Below, piece by piece: positions 22,410 to 33,428 of a DNA stretch of 64,000 bases; position 1 is the first letter of the stretch, and each line of letters opens with the position of its first letter. The position numbers were made by a program, and so were the translations under genes. The notes under the pieces were generated by a model. The model was not told where the DNA came from and did not search any database. It saw only the letters and a program-made list of their open reading frames with translations. Source of the stretch: Ctenosaura bakeri. Taxonomy: Eukaryota > Chordata > Lepidosauria > Squamata > Iguanidae. The stretch spans positions 586,001-650,000 of the forward strand of contig CAOLHI010000025.1 in assembly GCA_948474755.1 (NCBI GenBank), given 5' to 3'.

Positions 22410-24246
22410 GCATAAACTTTACTCTTTTTGGTATATTAATAGTACAATTTATTCAGTAAATAATTACAAATAGAAGTAACAAGGTAACAAGAGCTCTCCG
22501 TTACCTATTCTACTATCACTTGGTTTTCTAGAAGACTTGCAGTAGTTCTTTCTCTGTTGGGTGAAAGGACAACAGAAAAGGCCTAGGCTACTGTGAGAGA
22601 AGAAATGAGTAATGGAAGGTTGTATTTTGCTTCATAGAATAGTTTCTACTCTTCCTTTTCAGCTCTGATTAATCTATCTGAGGATATAGTGGGGCTTACA
22701 CTGATTTTCTAAACTTAGCTGTGTGAATTTAACTTCATTCTGTCTCCTTTTTTCTTACTTGCTCTCACATCTGTGTGTTTACATAGACACACCAACCCTC
22801 ACATTCAGGTTTCAGAGACTGTAGTAATTATAAAGTAGGTAAGAATTAAGTTTGTTTTCCATTGTGTGATATGTTTTCTAATGCAGTGGAAATAACATGA
22901 ACTTCTGGAATCTGAACTTTGGCTGTTCATGTTGTTGTTGTTAATAATGGCTGCTGGTTTAAGATTAAAGTATTAGGAGTGTTTGAAGTTTCATTTAGGT
23001 GGACAAAATGTTGTCTTAGTGAATATTTTTTAATTGGCAATTCGAGTAGTCCCCCTAATATAGCCTTTACAGAAGTGATGCAGTTTGTTGTGTGTGGGGA
23101 AGATGGCACATAGTGGGCCAGGTATTTTTGTTCACATGTCTACTGTGTTCAGGTCTAAAACAGGAATGAGACACTAAGCGTACTGACTGCCTCATCAAAC
23201 CTGGTTTGGCTCCAGGTCCACAATGCTATGGGGGCAATGTGGAAGAAGGTATCAGGACAGAGTTTCTTGGGTTTTACTGTCCTTGTGGAGTCGGACTGTG
23301 CACTTGAATGTCTGCTTATCTTATGTTTTTCAGTTGTATCCTGTTTTAGATGCTGGATTCTTGTGCTCTGCAATGGTAAAGTTTAAGGTGTTTCCATGAG
23401 TAAGTCACCCTCCTTTTCCCTTCAAACTTCGCACATTTCTCTGGACAGCTTTAGCCCAGCGGTTACCATGAAACATCCAGCAGTGTCCCACAGCAAAAAA
23501 TAGAAGACCTCTCATGTTTTATCTTCTTCCTGCCTAGTACTGCTAAATTGTCTGCTTTGGGCAAAAGAGTACACTAGTCTCTCTTAATCTTTGCTTAGCA
23601 GACGCAGGGCTTGTCGTCCTAGACCCTCCCTTGCTTTTTGATAAGCAGGGTTCTGAGCTTTCCCGATCAACTTTCTGTCATCTGCATTTGCAGCACAGGC
23701 CATGATTCCTCTTGCAAGAGAGGGTTTTGACTTTATCCGTTCACATTCCTATAACTTCTAGGCTTGTACTATGCAGGGCTGCGTTTTTAGACTCTGAATT
23801 TGAACTGCAAATGATTACCAAGTTGAATATCATGAAATGGAAGCATATGCTGCTTCTTCCTTGTCAGGTCATGAACTTCCAGGTCCAAATCACTATCCTA
23901 GTTTCAGTGTTTAAACCCACACTTGGTTTGGGACATGGCTTAATGGTCTTCCTCTACCTCAATCCTTCTGCCATCTTTGTATAGCAAGTCAGGCTCCCGT
24001 TCATACAGCATGAATATCTGCTGCTAGAAGCAAAGCCCTTAGAACTCCTGAGGCCATGGAACAGCTTACTGAAGAATTGTTCTTTCCATTTTGGCGTGGG
24101 GGGGGACTTTCATCAAATGTTTAGAATTTTTCCTTGCAACCTTACAGGCACTTATCTGATAGCTACATTTTCTTTTTATTATTACTGTATATTGTAGCTA
24201 TTCTTTTCTCACCCATAATAAGCTCCTCTAAACTTATGCTGGGAAA
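22410..24246. other. Intronic stretch, unassigned
   Basis: No gene. The section at 23150-24000 has protein-like minus-strand frames, but I recognise no family. Confidence 0.4.
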
Positions 24247-24706
24247 GAATCATAGAATCAGAAGAGACCCCAGGGGCCCTCCAGTCCAACCCCATTCTGC
24301 CATGCAGGAACACACATCAAAGCACTCCTGACAGATGGCCATCCAGCCTCTGCTTGAAAACTTCCAAAGAAGGAGACTCCACAACACTCCATGGAGGCAA
24401 CATGTTCCCCTGCTGGACAGCTTTGACCGTCAGGAAGGTCTTCCTGAGTTTCAGGTGGAATCTCCTTTCCTGCAGCTTGAATCCATTGTTCTAATCTCTG
24501 GAGCAGCGGAAAACAAGCCCATTCCCTCCTCGACATGACATTCCTTCAAATATTTAAACATGGCTGTCATGTCCACCTTAACCTTCTCTTCTGCAGACTA
24601 AACATCCCAAGCTCCCTAAGCCCCTCCTCATAGGCCGTGGTTTCCAGACCCTACACCATTTTGGTCGCCCTCCTCTGGACACGCTTCAATTTGTCGATAT
24701 CCTAAT
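24247..24706 (-). mobile_element. CR1 LINE 3' end (antisense)
   Basis: The tail AATCATAGAATCAGAAGAGA leads into GGCCCTCCAGTCCAACCCC, then TTCAGGTGGAATCTCCTTTC, and ends at GGTCGCCCTCCTCTGGACAC. Same family as the 8.0-kb copy. Confidence 0.9.
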
Positions 24707-24732
24707 TGGATTGGATTGAATTGAATTGAATT
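24705..24732. repeat. (TTGGA/TTGAA)n short tandem repeat
   Basis: About five imperfect 5-base units, next to the CR1 fragment's truncated 5' end. Confidence 0.8.
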
Positions 24733-25224
24733 TTTATAAAATTAATAAATCTGAGAAAAGAATAGCAAAACATTGATTTGTGTCCTGTTCAGTGTGCCTC
24801 TGGTCTTTGCTAGTGTCCCCTGCTTCCAGAATCTTCCTAGGTGGAAGTATGGTGGACTAAGTGTGCCATTGAAAAAAATCAATTTCCCTTTCTACAATTA
24901 CCTTTATATATATGAACATGAGTGTACATGTGTGCATACGAGATCGTGAGCTAGATTGAGATTGCAAAACTGAAAAGGATTTGTTCCATCTTCTGTGACT
25001 CTAGGGAAGAGAGCCTCTCAAATATGGATATTTTGTATAGAAAATTAATACTGTACTTAGGCCGTGGTTCACCACTCACCAGACTCAGGCAATTTATTTC
25101 CTCTTGTTTATTCAGGCATTTGTATATTGCTTCCAAAGCCTAATGCAACAACCATTTTACTGGCTAAGAAACCTGGTGGACTTATGTCTGCTGTTCTTAT
25201 TCATCACAAGCTAATAAGCAAATA

Positions 25225-25608
25225 CAGTCATCTCTCCATATTTGCTAGGGTTAGGGGCACAGGACCCCATGAAAGTGAAAAAAAAACCTGAATAACTCTA
25301 GGCCCTCCCAACCCATATTTAACATACAAAAAGTGTATGATCACCATATACAACCCACCATGGATTCCCTTTGAGGCATCAGGGTTCCTTGCCAAGGCAG
25401 AAGTGGCTGGTGGGGCTCACTTCCACCTCCACTACTGACCCACACCATTTTTAATAGCAACTTACAAGCCTTGTTTGCAGTTTCTCAGTCTCATGAGGCT
25501 TGCAGTCCCTGTTAAAAATGACATAGGGAGGCAGCAGAGGTGACAGCAAATAAGCCATGAATAATCAAATCTGCAAAAGTGAAACCCACAAATGTGGAGG
25601 GCTGACTG
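25225..25608. mobile_element. Tigger/pogo-like non-autonomous DNA transposon, copy 2
   Basis: The left end CAGTCATCTCTCCATATTTG pairs with the right end, reverse-complemented CAGTCAGCCCTCCACATTTG, and TA flanks both. No transposase frame is present. This is the best-preserved pair of ends of the three firm copies. Confidence 0.75.
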
Positions 25609-28522
25609 TACTTAGGTCCATTCCTCCTTGGCTATCCCTCTTTGCTGCTCAGGGCTATATAAATAGCATTTGCTAAAGTTTGAAATGATGTCTTTATTGT
25701 CCTGCAGCTCTCCTTTTCCTTCAAAGAAATCTAAAGAAAATCTAGGATTACTTCTGTATATTGTGCACTCTTATTAGTTGTATCGTAATAGCAATAGAAC
25801 ATCTTGTTCTCAGAGGCTGATCCCACACTCTAGATCTGCTAGGGCTGTCGGTTCCATCACTGAGAGACAAAGTCATTCTTATTCCATCAGACTTGTGTCC
25901 TCTGAAAGAACTTTTCACTGGCTAAAATAAGTTTTAACTGCTTGGTGCTGTTTATTTTTTAAAAATTGATTTGCTTTTATGTCCCGATTGCAATTTCTGT
26001 AGTTCATACGACATGTTATTATTTTGTCTTGAGTACCACTGTAGTGAGATTTAAATACAGTGAAGACATGAGAAGCAATCCAAAGATGATGTAAACCCAG
26101 AAAACAGATGTGCATTCTAAAACTAAAAAGGTAAAGAGTTGGACTGCATTCTGGAAACTCGTATGCCGGTAGCACTTACTTCTGAATTGCAGTTTGGCAC
26201 TGCAGATTCTCAAAAGAGTGAAGTCTGATACAAGCGCACCAGAGATGGTGTGTATATGTTACTTCTTTTGATTGCAATTCTTGTCTTTATATATAGGGTT
26301 TTATGTGAGTTAATTCTGTAACTCTAGGTGTTTAATTGTTATCTTGTATCTGTGTTGATTTTCAAAAGTTATTTTTAGGTTAAACCCTCTTAGACATTTA
26401 TCTCTCCTCTGCAGCTGCGGCTGATGCTTACTGAGTGAAAACCTTTTGCAGGCTTCTGCAGTGGCTTGAAAGAGCACCCCTGTTGATTTAGAGATGAATG
26501 ATGGATGCGTTCCCTGCTTGCTGCTCACTTTGCTGCCAATCACCTGGGGTGCAACATCCTAACAAAGCGGGGTAGGAAACTGGAATGTGTTCTTCTGAGA
26601 ACAGGAGTAGCTAACATTGCTCTCGCTCTTTCAGCTGGCTCCTGTGAGACTCCCGTGCTTTCACAAGTTATAGGTATTTGTGATCCAATAAGAAAGCGTT
26701 ATACTGATCATAGGATATGCGATATCAAATGTAAACTTCATTCCATCCATCTCCCACCCTGAGAAGTTACAAATAGCAGGTGTTGGCTTTTTATTAAAAG
26801 CTGATCATTTTTAGCTTTCAAAGTCTAAGGAAAATGAGCTAACTTACTATTTCTAAATGACCACTTACTCTAACTAAGGGCAGCAGTATGGAGATATATC
26901 TATAGATATAGATATAAAGAGAGAGAGAGAGATGAACACCTACTTTTGTTTAATTTTGATGACCAGCAAAGAGAAGTTCTTACATTCGCCTGTTCCTTTA
27001 TGAGACATGTCACCCACTAAGATCTTTGGAGGAACTCTGCTCTGCATTCTGCCTTTATCTGAGGTTAGATTGGTGTGTCCATGTGACAGGACAAAGCTCT
27101 TTCTGTAGCAGTTACATGTCTCTGGAATTCTTGCTCTTACTGTTCTGTCAACTCCCTTTCTGTCTTTAATCAGACGGCAAAGACTGTTTTGATCCCTCAG
27201 ATTACAGTTGTTGTTAGTTTACCCCTTCCTCTTACCTCCTTCCTCTAATGCACATTCAAAGAAGAATGTACCTTTTCTTGACCAAAAATTAACGGCATAG
27301 AACTGTTAGTAAAACATAACATTGGTCAAATTGTTTCAAGCACACATACAGACATTTCATGGCACTGTACATCAGTTAAAGTAATGTAAAGAAAGAAGAA
27401 ACTATAGTGTAAAAGGCATGTTTAAACATTTACATTGCTCTGGGAAACTGCTATGCTGGTTATAAACAAAATGTGCATGTGTAATATAAATTTTTAATCT
27501 CATACACACATACGGCTACCTTGTAAATTGCTGAACTGTTACCAGAATTTAATTGTCCATTTGTATCATTAGCCACAGAGCAACTCATAATTGTCTTCTG
27601 CTCTTTCCCAGTAGCTCACTGAGCGCCATCTGACCTGGGAGTTTCATCTTCTGGCCCTACATTTTGTTTTGTTTTAGATTGTCTCATTATAGGATTTTCA
27701 TGGTAAAAAAAGAGGTTTATCATGCCTCCTTCTGCACCATACCAATGAGCTATGGTGCCACTGCTGTTGTCTCTGAGAGATCCTCAGAAAATGCCACCAC
27801 CCGCTGCTGCTGCTGCCCAGTAGCTGTTTGGCACATTTTAATGTGGCTCCTCAGCAGAGGCCTGTCTGGCATAGGAGACCCTACCAGCTACACTGCTGCT
27901 GTCAGCATAGTCTCTCTACTCACAGGAGCACACAGTCTCACCACCATGGAAAGGTAGTGCCATTGGTGGGTTCCTTCTTAAGAGGGAAGTCCAATTAAAT
28001 CTTCCTTTATTATAAAAAAAAAATGACATTTCCCCTAGCTTTATAGTGTAAAATATTATATTTCTGCTGATTATCAGATTTGCTGATCGTGGTTTTGGTT
28101 TTCTTATTTTAAATAGTAGATGCATTTCTCAGGGATCTTTTGCCCAGTAGCAACTTAGAAATGAATTGTAACTCATATGAAATGTGCTTGGGGCCTCAAA
28201 TAAATTTAATGAAGATCTTTTTAATGAATGTACCATCTGACCTTCCTTTGTATCAGCAGAAAGCCACTCTAGATTCTTTTCTTGTATCTACCATACAAAT
28301 ATAGAAACATATTGATTTTTCCATTAGACTTTACCACAAGTAGCACATTTTAGTTGCTTCTGTATCTGTTAAAACAGACATGATGGCACTTTAAATTCAA
28401 TTGTATAAATATATATGTAATGGATTAACTATGAAATTGAGCCACCTCTAATCTGCCATATAGTCTGCCAAGTTCTTAATTGGTCAGTGACTCTCCATTC
28501 AAACAAATTCAGATTTACCACT
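25609..28522. other. Intronic stretch, unassigned
   Basis: About 2.9 kb without a gene or an obvious mobile element. A GATA/GA-rich low-complexity tract is listed separately. Confidence 0.4.
26889..26931. repeat. ATAGAT / GA low-complexity tract
   Basis: GATATATCTATAGATATAGA then TATAAAGAGAGAGAGAGAGA. Confidence 0.85.
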
Positions 28523-28543
28523 ACACACACACACACACACACA
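28523..28543. repeat. (CA)n microsatellite
   Basis: About ten CA units. Confidence 0.95.
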
Positions 28544-28780
28544 TTGTCGTACGTTTTCACACAAGCGTGCGCATGTTTGCATGGAAACTGGCATTCTCTA
28601 TCAGCTTGAGCTAGACTGGGACCTGATGTTAAAAGCGGAAAATTTTCCCATGTAGTGTTTAAAACCTCCTGTAAGCTGTCTTCTCCAGACCTCCTGTTTT
28701 TGATTTAGGTTTCCCATAACTATAATGTAGGCTGGTATCAGGAAGAAAAATCACAGTGGACTAGCTCAGTGCTGAGAACT

Positions 28781-28950
28781 AGCATGGTGTAGTGGTGACT
28801 ACAAACCCAGAGATGAAGGTTTTATTTCCTACTCAACCATGGAAACCCATTTGGGCATGTCACATACTCTCAGCCCCAGAAAACCCCATGATAGGTGCGC
28901 CTTACAGTCACCATAAGTTGAAAACAACTTGAAGACACACAACAACAACA
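28781..28950 (+). mobile_element. Sauria-type SINE (sense)
   Basis: AGCATGGTGTAGTGGTGACT head, CAACCATGGAAACCCATTTG, CTCAGCCCCAGAAAACCCCA, then GTCACCATAAGTTGAAAACA and ACTTGAAGACACACAACAAC tail. The full head-to-tail order is preserved. Confidence 0.92.
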
Positions 28951-30959
28951 GACTCAGCGCTGCTCGAAGTGCTGGTCCCAGCAACAGTGCTGGTCCCTGT
29001 TGAGTTTCCAGAAAAGAATGAAACAGTTGTAACCCATGGGCACAGATATGGTAGTGGTTCTTGGCACATTGGAAAAAATAATTTCCAGTCCCCACATTAT
29101 ATAGCCTGAGAAACAGTGGGTTGGATGTACACCATACCTTAGTTCTTAGAGCCACTCCCAGGCAAACTATTACTGAAAATATCATCTCTTGGACATTGTT
29201 TCTTCATTCTAGTATGAAAATTACTGTTCTTGGCATGCTTCACTGGTCACTCCGCCACTGCGTATCATGAGAGACATATAGAGCTAAGCAATTTATTTGG
29301 CAGTAACACCTCCCTTACCACTGTGCCTGCCCTAGTGCAATTCCCAGTCAGTTCTTCAGTTCTCTTTTGTCCACCCCATAGCAGCATCAAAGGTTGCCTT
29401 GGATCTTGCATAGGAAGAAAAGTGGGATATAAATTAAATAAATAAAAATAAAAAAAATGAAAAAGAAACTTATACTTTGGAAGAGAACTGATCATTGTTA
29501 CTTTTAATTCTGTCTTTGGCTTTTATTTCCTTTGTGGGTTGTTTATTCTTTTTTCTTGTTTTTCTTTAGTTTTATTGTCTTTGATTGCCTTGGAAGAATT
29601 TCTTCCCACCCATTTGTAGGTTTAGAGCCTTGAAGACCTTTTCTCCAAAAAAAAAAAAAAATTGCAGAAAGAAGATCCCATAGAACAGTATCCTCTTCGA
29701 GTGACTTCTGTGTCTCAGTGAGATTCACACTCACAGCATAAGCCAACTCCCTGTGTTGCCAGACATTTTCTCAGCAGGCATGCTGAAAGCAAGTGTTGTG
29801 GTTTTAGGCTGTTCTGTGGAATGGTGGCATGAAGACTTCTGGCTTTGCCACACAAAACGAGCTACCGGTATTCTATGGAATGATGGCATGAAGATCTCTG
29901 ACTTTGCCACACAAAATAAGCTGCTGTATATGGCTTCAATGAATATTTGCTCTCAACCACCTCAGTGGTGGAATAACTTAGCACCAATCTGATGGCAGCT
30001 ACAATACCAAGAATGTTGGTACTTAGCTTAGCCCAAGCATTCTTAGAATCGTTGATATCAGAAAACGCCACAGTTCCACTGATACCAGGATGCTTCTCAG
30101 AAATTCCAGCAAAGAAAACAGAGAAAGACAACATCATGATACCAAACATTCAGCAAAGAGATCCTAGGAGAGTTTTCATTCCCAGGATCTGGCAAGACTT
30201 GATGAACAGTCCTCTTCCAAATTACTGCATCTTACTCAAATAATAGGCTTAACGGCCTCTTTGCTTTCTCAAGTCTGGCTCATCATCTCTATTGTTGACA
30301 TCAGATGTACTTTTGTTCCATTATCTTGTTCCTACCAAACACAGTCAGGGAACAGTTTCTGAGTAATGGCTACCAAACTAGATGATGTCTCACATAGCTG
30401 ATCATATTCAGAAGGTGAAATCATCCACAGATAGTCCAGTTATATCCGCAGCTTATTAAGCTCTCATTGATCCTCTTCTCCAGCTTGAAGTCATCAGTCA
30501 GAGACATCCTATTGATCTTGATCCTGAAAAAGGTCTCTCCAGCAGCCACATAACAACAACAAAGATATTCTTCATTGACATCACTTTTTTCATGCCATTC
30601 ATTGATCAGACACAAAGATACATGGAAGGTAGTGCCACCTTTGAGATACCAGAAACTTCCATTTTACTGCTGGGAGAGAAGGCATCCGTTAGATCAGGAC
30701 AAGATTGCTTTTAGTCATCCCTTTAGATTTGACCACTTCCCTTACCAATACCATGACAGGGCGTGAGACCACTTATTACATCCCACTATCTGTTTAAAAT
30801 TTTTAATATCTGCCATCCCTAAGACTACATGACTTTAAGAGATACACACAGCCTACAAAAATGATATTGAGACTGTTGTCTTCTCCACAGTAAGCATTCC
30901 TACAACCTCAAGTGTCGAGTAGATAGGCCTCGTCTTGTACGAGTTCCTGTCAGTCACCT
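28951..30959. other. Intronic stretch, mostly unassigned
   Basis: No gene. Near 29415-29460, GTGGGATATAAATTAAATAA then AATAAAAATAAAA looks like the tail of a LINE or SINE. The minus strand at 29.9-30.6 kb has two protein-like frames (95 and 64 codons) separated by stops, which I cannot assign. Confidence 0.4.
29812..29930. repeat. Two-copy 59-bp tandem duplication
   Basis: TTCTGTGGAATGGTGGCATG at 29812 and TTCTATGGAATGATGGCATG at 29871 start two adjacent units. Both contain CTTTGCCACACAAAA followed by GAGCT or AAGCT. The copies are roughly 85 percent alike. Confidence 0.8.
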
Positions 30960-32450
30960 TGGTGAATGACTTACACCATTAATTGGACAGGAGAAGTATA
31001 TCCCTGTTGGTTCTGCTGGACCCCTCAAAAGTTTTTGATACCATCAACCATGATATCCTTCTGGGCTACCTTGCTGGGAAGGGACTTGGAGGAACTGTTT
31101 TGCAGTGTTTCCTTTCCTTCCTGGAGTGCAAGCTGTCCTGAGCTTGGCATGCCGCCAAGGTTCGCCCATTGCCTAATTAGCTAGATAACAGCAGCTCCAC
31201 AAAACAGCCTTGGGGCTGAAGTAAACTCCGAGTAAAACACAACAACAGTCCAGAAAGGGAATAGTCCAAAAGCCAAACCGATAATCCAAGCGAAGTGTTG
31301 AGGTCCAAAGCACACAGGTCAAGAATCACCACAGCTGTCACTACCAATAGCATCAGTAGCTTCCAGCAACCTTCTGTTGTGGAGGCCTCTGATTATATAG
31401 CCTCAGCAGCCTAGTCAGCTGTGTCCTAATTAATGATCCCATCCCATGTAAGCACTGCCCAAGGCGTAGGCGCTCCCTTTACCCCCTGCACTGGCTGCCA
31501 TAAATACTGCCTTTTCATGTTTCTGGGATGTGGCTGCTGGGAAGGGACCTGTCTGGGTCCCAGGAGTCTGGGTCCCCATGCAAGGTCATGGCACAAACCC
31601 AGAAGGTGCTATTGGGAAGCTCCTGTTTGACTCCATGGCCGTTGACCTGTGTGAATCCTGTGTTCTGTTTTGTCTCCCTGTACTATTTAGCATATAACAT
31701 GAAATGCTGGGAGAGGGTTTCAGAGTTTTGGGGTCTAGTGTTACCAATATGCAAATAGCACTCAGCCCTGTTATATGTTTAGGGCACTTGTTTGTCATCT
31801 CCCAACCCAACAGGGCCTCCAAAGTGATACACAGTAGATGTATTAGATCCTGCTCCTTCCCACTTCCATCCAAGGAAACTGTCTTGGTTCAGCACTGGTC
31901 CTTGTCATCTGTAATGGTAAGGGTGAACAGATTGAAACTTAATCTAGATGAGATAGAAGTGCTCGTAGTCAGTTGAAAGGAAGACCGGGGAATAGATTCA
32001 GTCTGTTCTGGAGGGGGTTACACTCAGCTTGGGTGTATTCCTGGACTCAGTCCTGACTTTGGAAGTCCAGGTATGGCCAGGAGCGCATTCATACAGTTAA
32101 GCTTTGTGCCCCAGCTGCACTCATTCCTTGAGCTCTCAGATCTGGCAATTTTTTGTATTACTATAGTGCAGTCTAAGTACAGCTGCCTTTGAAGAGTGTT
32201 CAGAAGCTTCAGCAGCAGCTGGATTATGAACTGAGACTGACGACTAGGAGCACAGGTCTCCCTTGTCGCAACAGCACCACTGGCTGCCAACCACAATTCA
32301 AAATACTACTTATGACATGCAAAGCCCAATGCTGCTCTGGTACAAGTTATCTGAAGGGCCACATCTCTCTATATGCACCTGCATATGTCTTTAGATCTTC
32401 CAAGGAGACCCTTCTCTGGAGATGTTGAAGATTGGCTCCTCCCTCCCCAA
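30960..32450 (+). mobile_element. L2-type LINE ORF2 remnant (sense), interrupted
   Basis: The plus strand encodes decayed reverse transcriptase motifs. First comes LLDPSKVFDTINHDILLG-type sequence at 31008-31065. After foreign sequence come GSSCLTPWPLTC near 31610, a NMQIALS stretch at the catalytic YADD region near 31750, NRLKLNLDEIEVLVVS at 31926-31976 and HHWLPTTIQN near 32280. Frames shift repeatedly. The order is that of an L2-clade ORF2 from the palm to the C-terminus. Confidence 0.75.
31140..31590. other. Foreign sequence splitting the L2 remnant
   Basis: The reverse transcriptase reading stops after about 31135 and resumes near 31595. The roughly 450 bases between do not fit the LINE protein. 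They could be an inserted solo LTR or another transposon. No ends or target duplication could be fixed by eye. Confidence 0.4.
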
Positions 32451-32574
32451 TAATAGGCATAGTATGTGTAGCCAGTTGAATACTGGCACTGCCCCAACGG
32501 TGTGTGACAAATTCCACCAGCATTGGTAACCTGCTTTTGGTTTCAGACATCCCCAACTCAAGGTCTGAACCCCT

Positions 32575-32592
32575 CCCACACACACACACAAT
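32575..32592. repeat. Short (CA)n tract
   Basis: CCCACACACACACACA, downstream of the L2 remnant. Confidence 0.8.
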
Positions 32593-32767
32593 AGCAATGC
32601 ATTCCTGACTACTCCTTAGTTTATTTCTTCACCGTTCTTCCCGCCCTCTCTCTTCACCACCTCTTTGCTCCTTCTAACTGTACTAGCTTGTGCTACTCAC
32701 AAATAACCAGCTATTTCAACTGTCCTAAGCGTAGTAATGCAGTGCAGAGAGGGACTTCACATAATCA

Positions 32768-32977
32768 TCAGGAGGAGCTTCCTGATGGTAAGAGCTGTTT
32801 GACAGTGGAATATGCTGCCTCAGAGTGTGGTGGAGTCTCTTCCTTTGGAGATTTTTAAACAGAGGCTGGATGGCTCTTTTGCTGGGGGTACTTTGAGTGT
32901 GTGTTCCTGCATGGCAGGGGGTTGAAATCAGTGGCCCTTTTGGTATCTCCCAACTCTATGATTCTGTTACTCTATGT
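32768..32977 (+). mobile_element. CR1 LINE 3' tail (sense)
   Basis: CAGGAGGAGCTTCCTGATGG, then CAGAGTGTGGTGGAGTCTCT, TTTTTAAACAGAGGCTGGAT and the tail CTCTATGATTCTGTTACTCT. Confidence 0.88.
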
Positions 32978-33045
32978 GCTATTCTACATTTTTATTTGAA
33001 TTCATCTTTTTGTGACAGAAGGGGGAATCTTCTTGATTTTTTCAG

Positions 33046-33211
33046 TCGCTCTGCCTCGGAGTGTAGTGGAGTCTCCTTCCTTGGAGGTTTTTAAGCAGAG
33101 GCTTGATGGCCATCTGTCAAAGGGAGTGCTTTGAGGGTGTTCCTGCATGGCAGGGGGTTGGACTGGATGGCCCCTGGGGTCTCTTCCAACTCTACAATTC
33201 TATGATTCCAT
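33046..33211 (+). mobile_element. CR1 LINE 3' tail (sense)
   Basis: TCTGCCTCGGAGTGTAGTGG then TTTTTAAGCAGAGGCTTGAT, GGTTGGACTGGATGGCCCCT and the tail CTACAATTCTATGATTCCAT. It lies 69 bases after another sense CR1 tail and so represents an independent insertion. Confidence 0.9.
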
Positions 33212-33299
33212 GAACCATAAAAAAGGATATAGTGGTTTTTAGCCATTGTAGCTGATATATGAAGGTAGATTGCTTCTGAATACCAGCTGGTATGGCCAA

Positions 33300-33428
33300 A
33301 GCAGAGCAAGATATTGCTTGCATGTCTCCCTTCAGGGCTGCTGGAATCGTCTTGCTAGCCACAAAGCTGGGCTAGATGGGCCTTTGGATCTGATTCAACA
33401 GGGCTGTTCTTGCCCTCTTATTTCATGG
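33300..33428 (+). mobile_element. CR1-type LINE 3' end, second family (sense)
   Basis: CTGGGCTAGATGGGCCTTTG then TCTGATTCAACAGGGCTGTT resembles the 3' end of the CR1-type family whose long antisense copy occupies 37.3-40.35 kb, where the reversed equivalent is GGGCCAGACTAAAGGC. Confidence 0.6.

Noticed and set aside
29862..30615. Processed pseudogene on the minus strand
   Set aside because: The frames look protein-like, but I could not match them to any protein and stops separate them.
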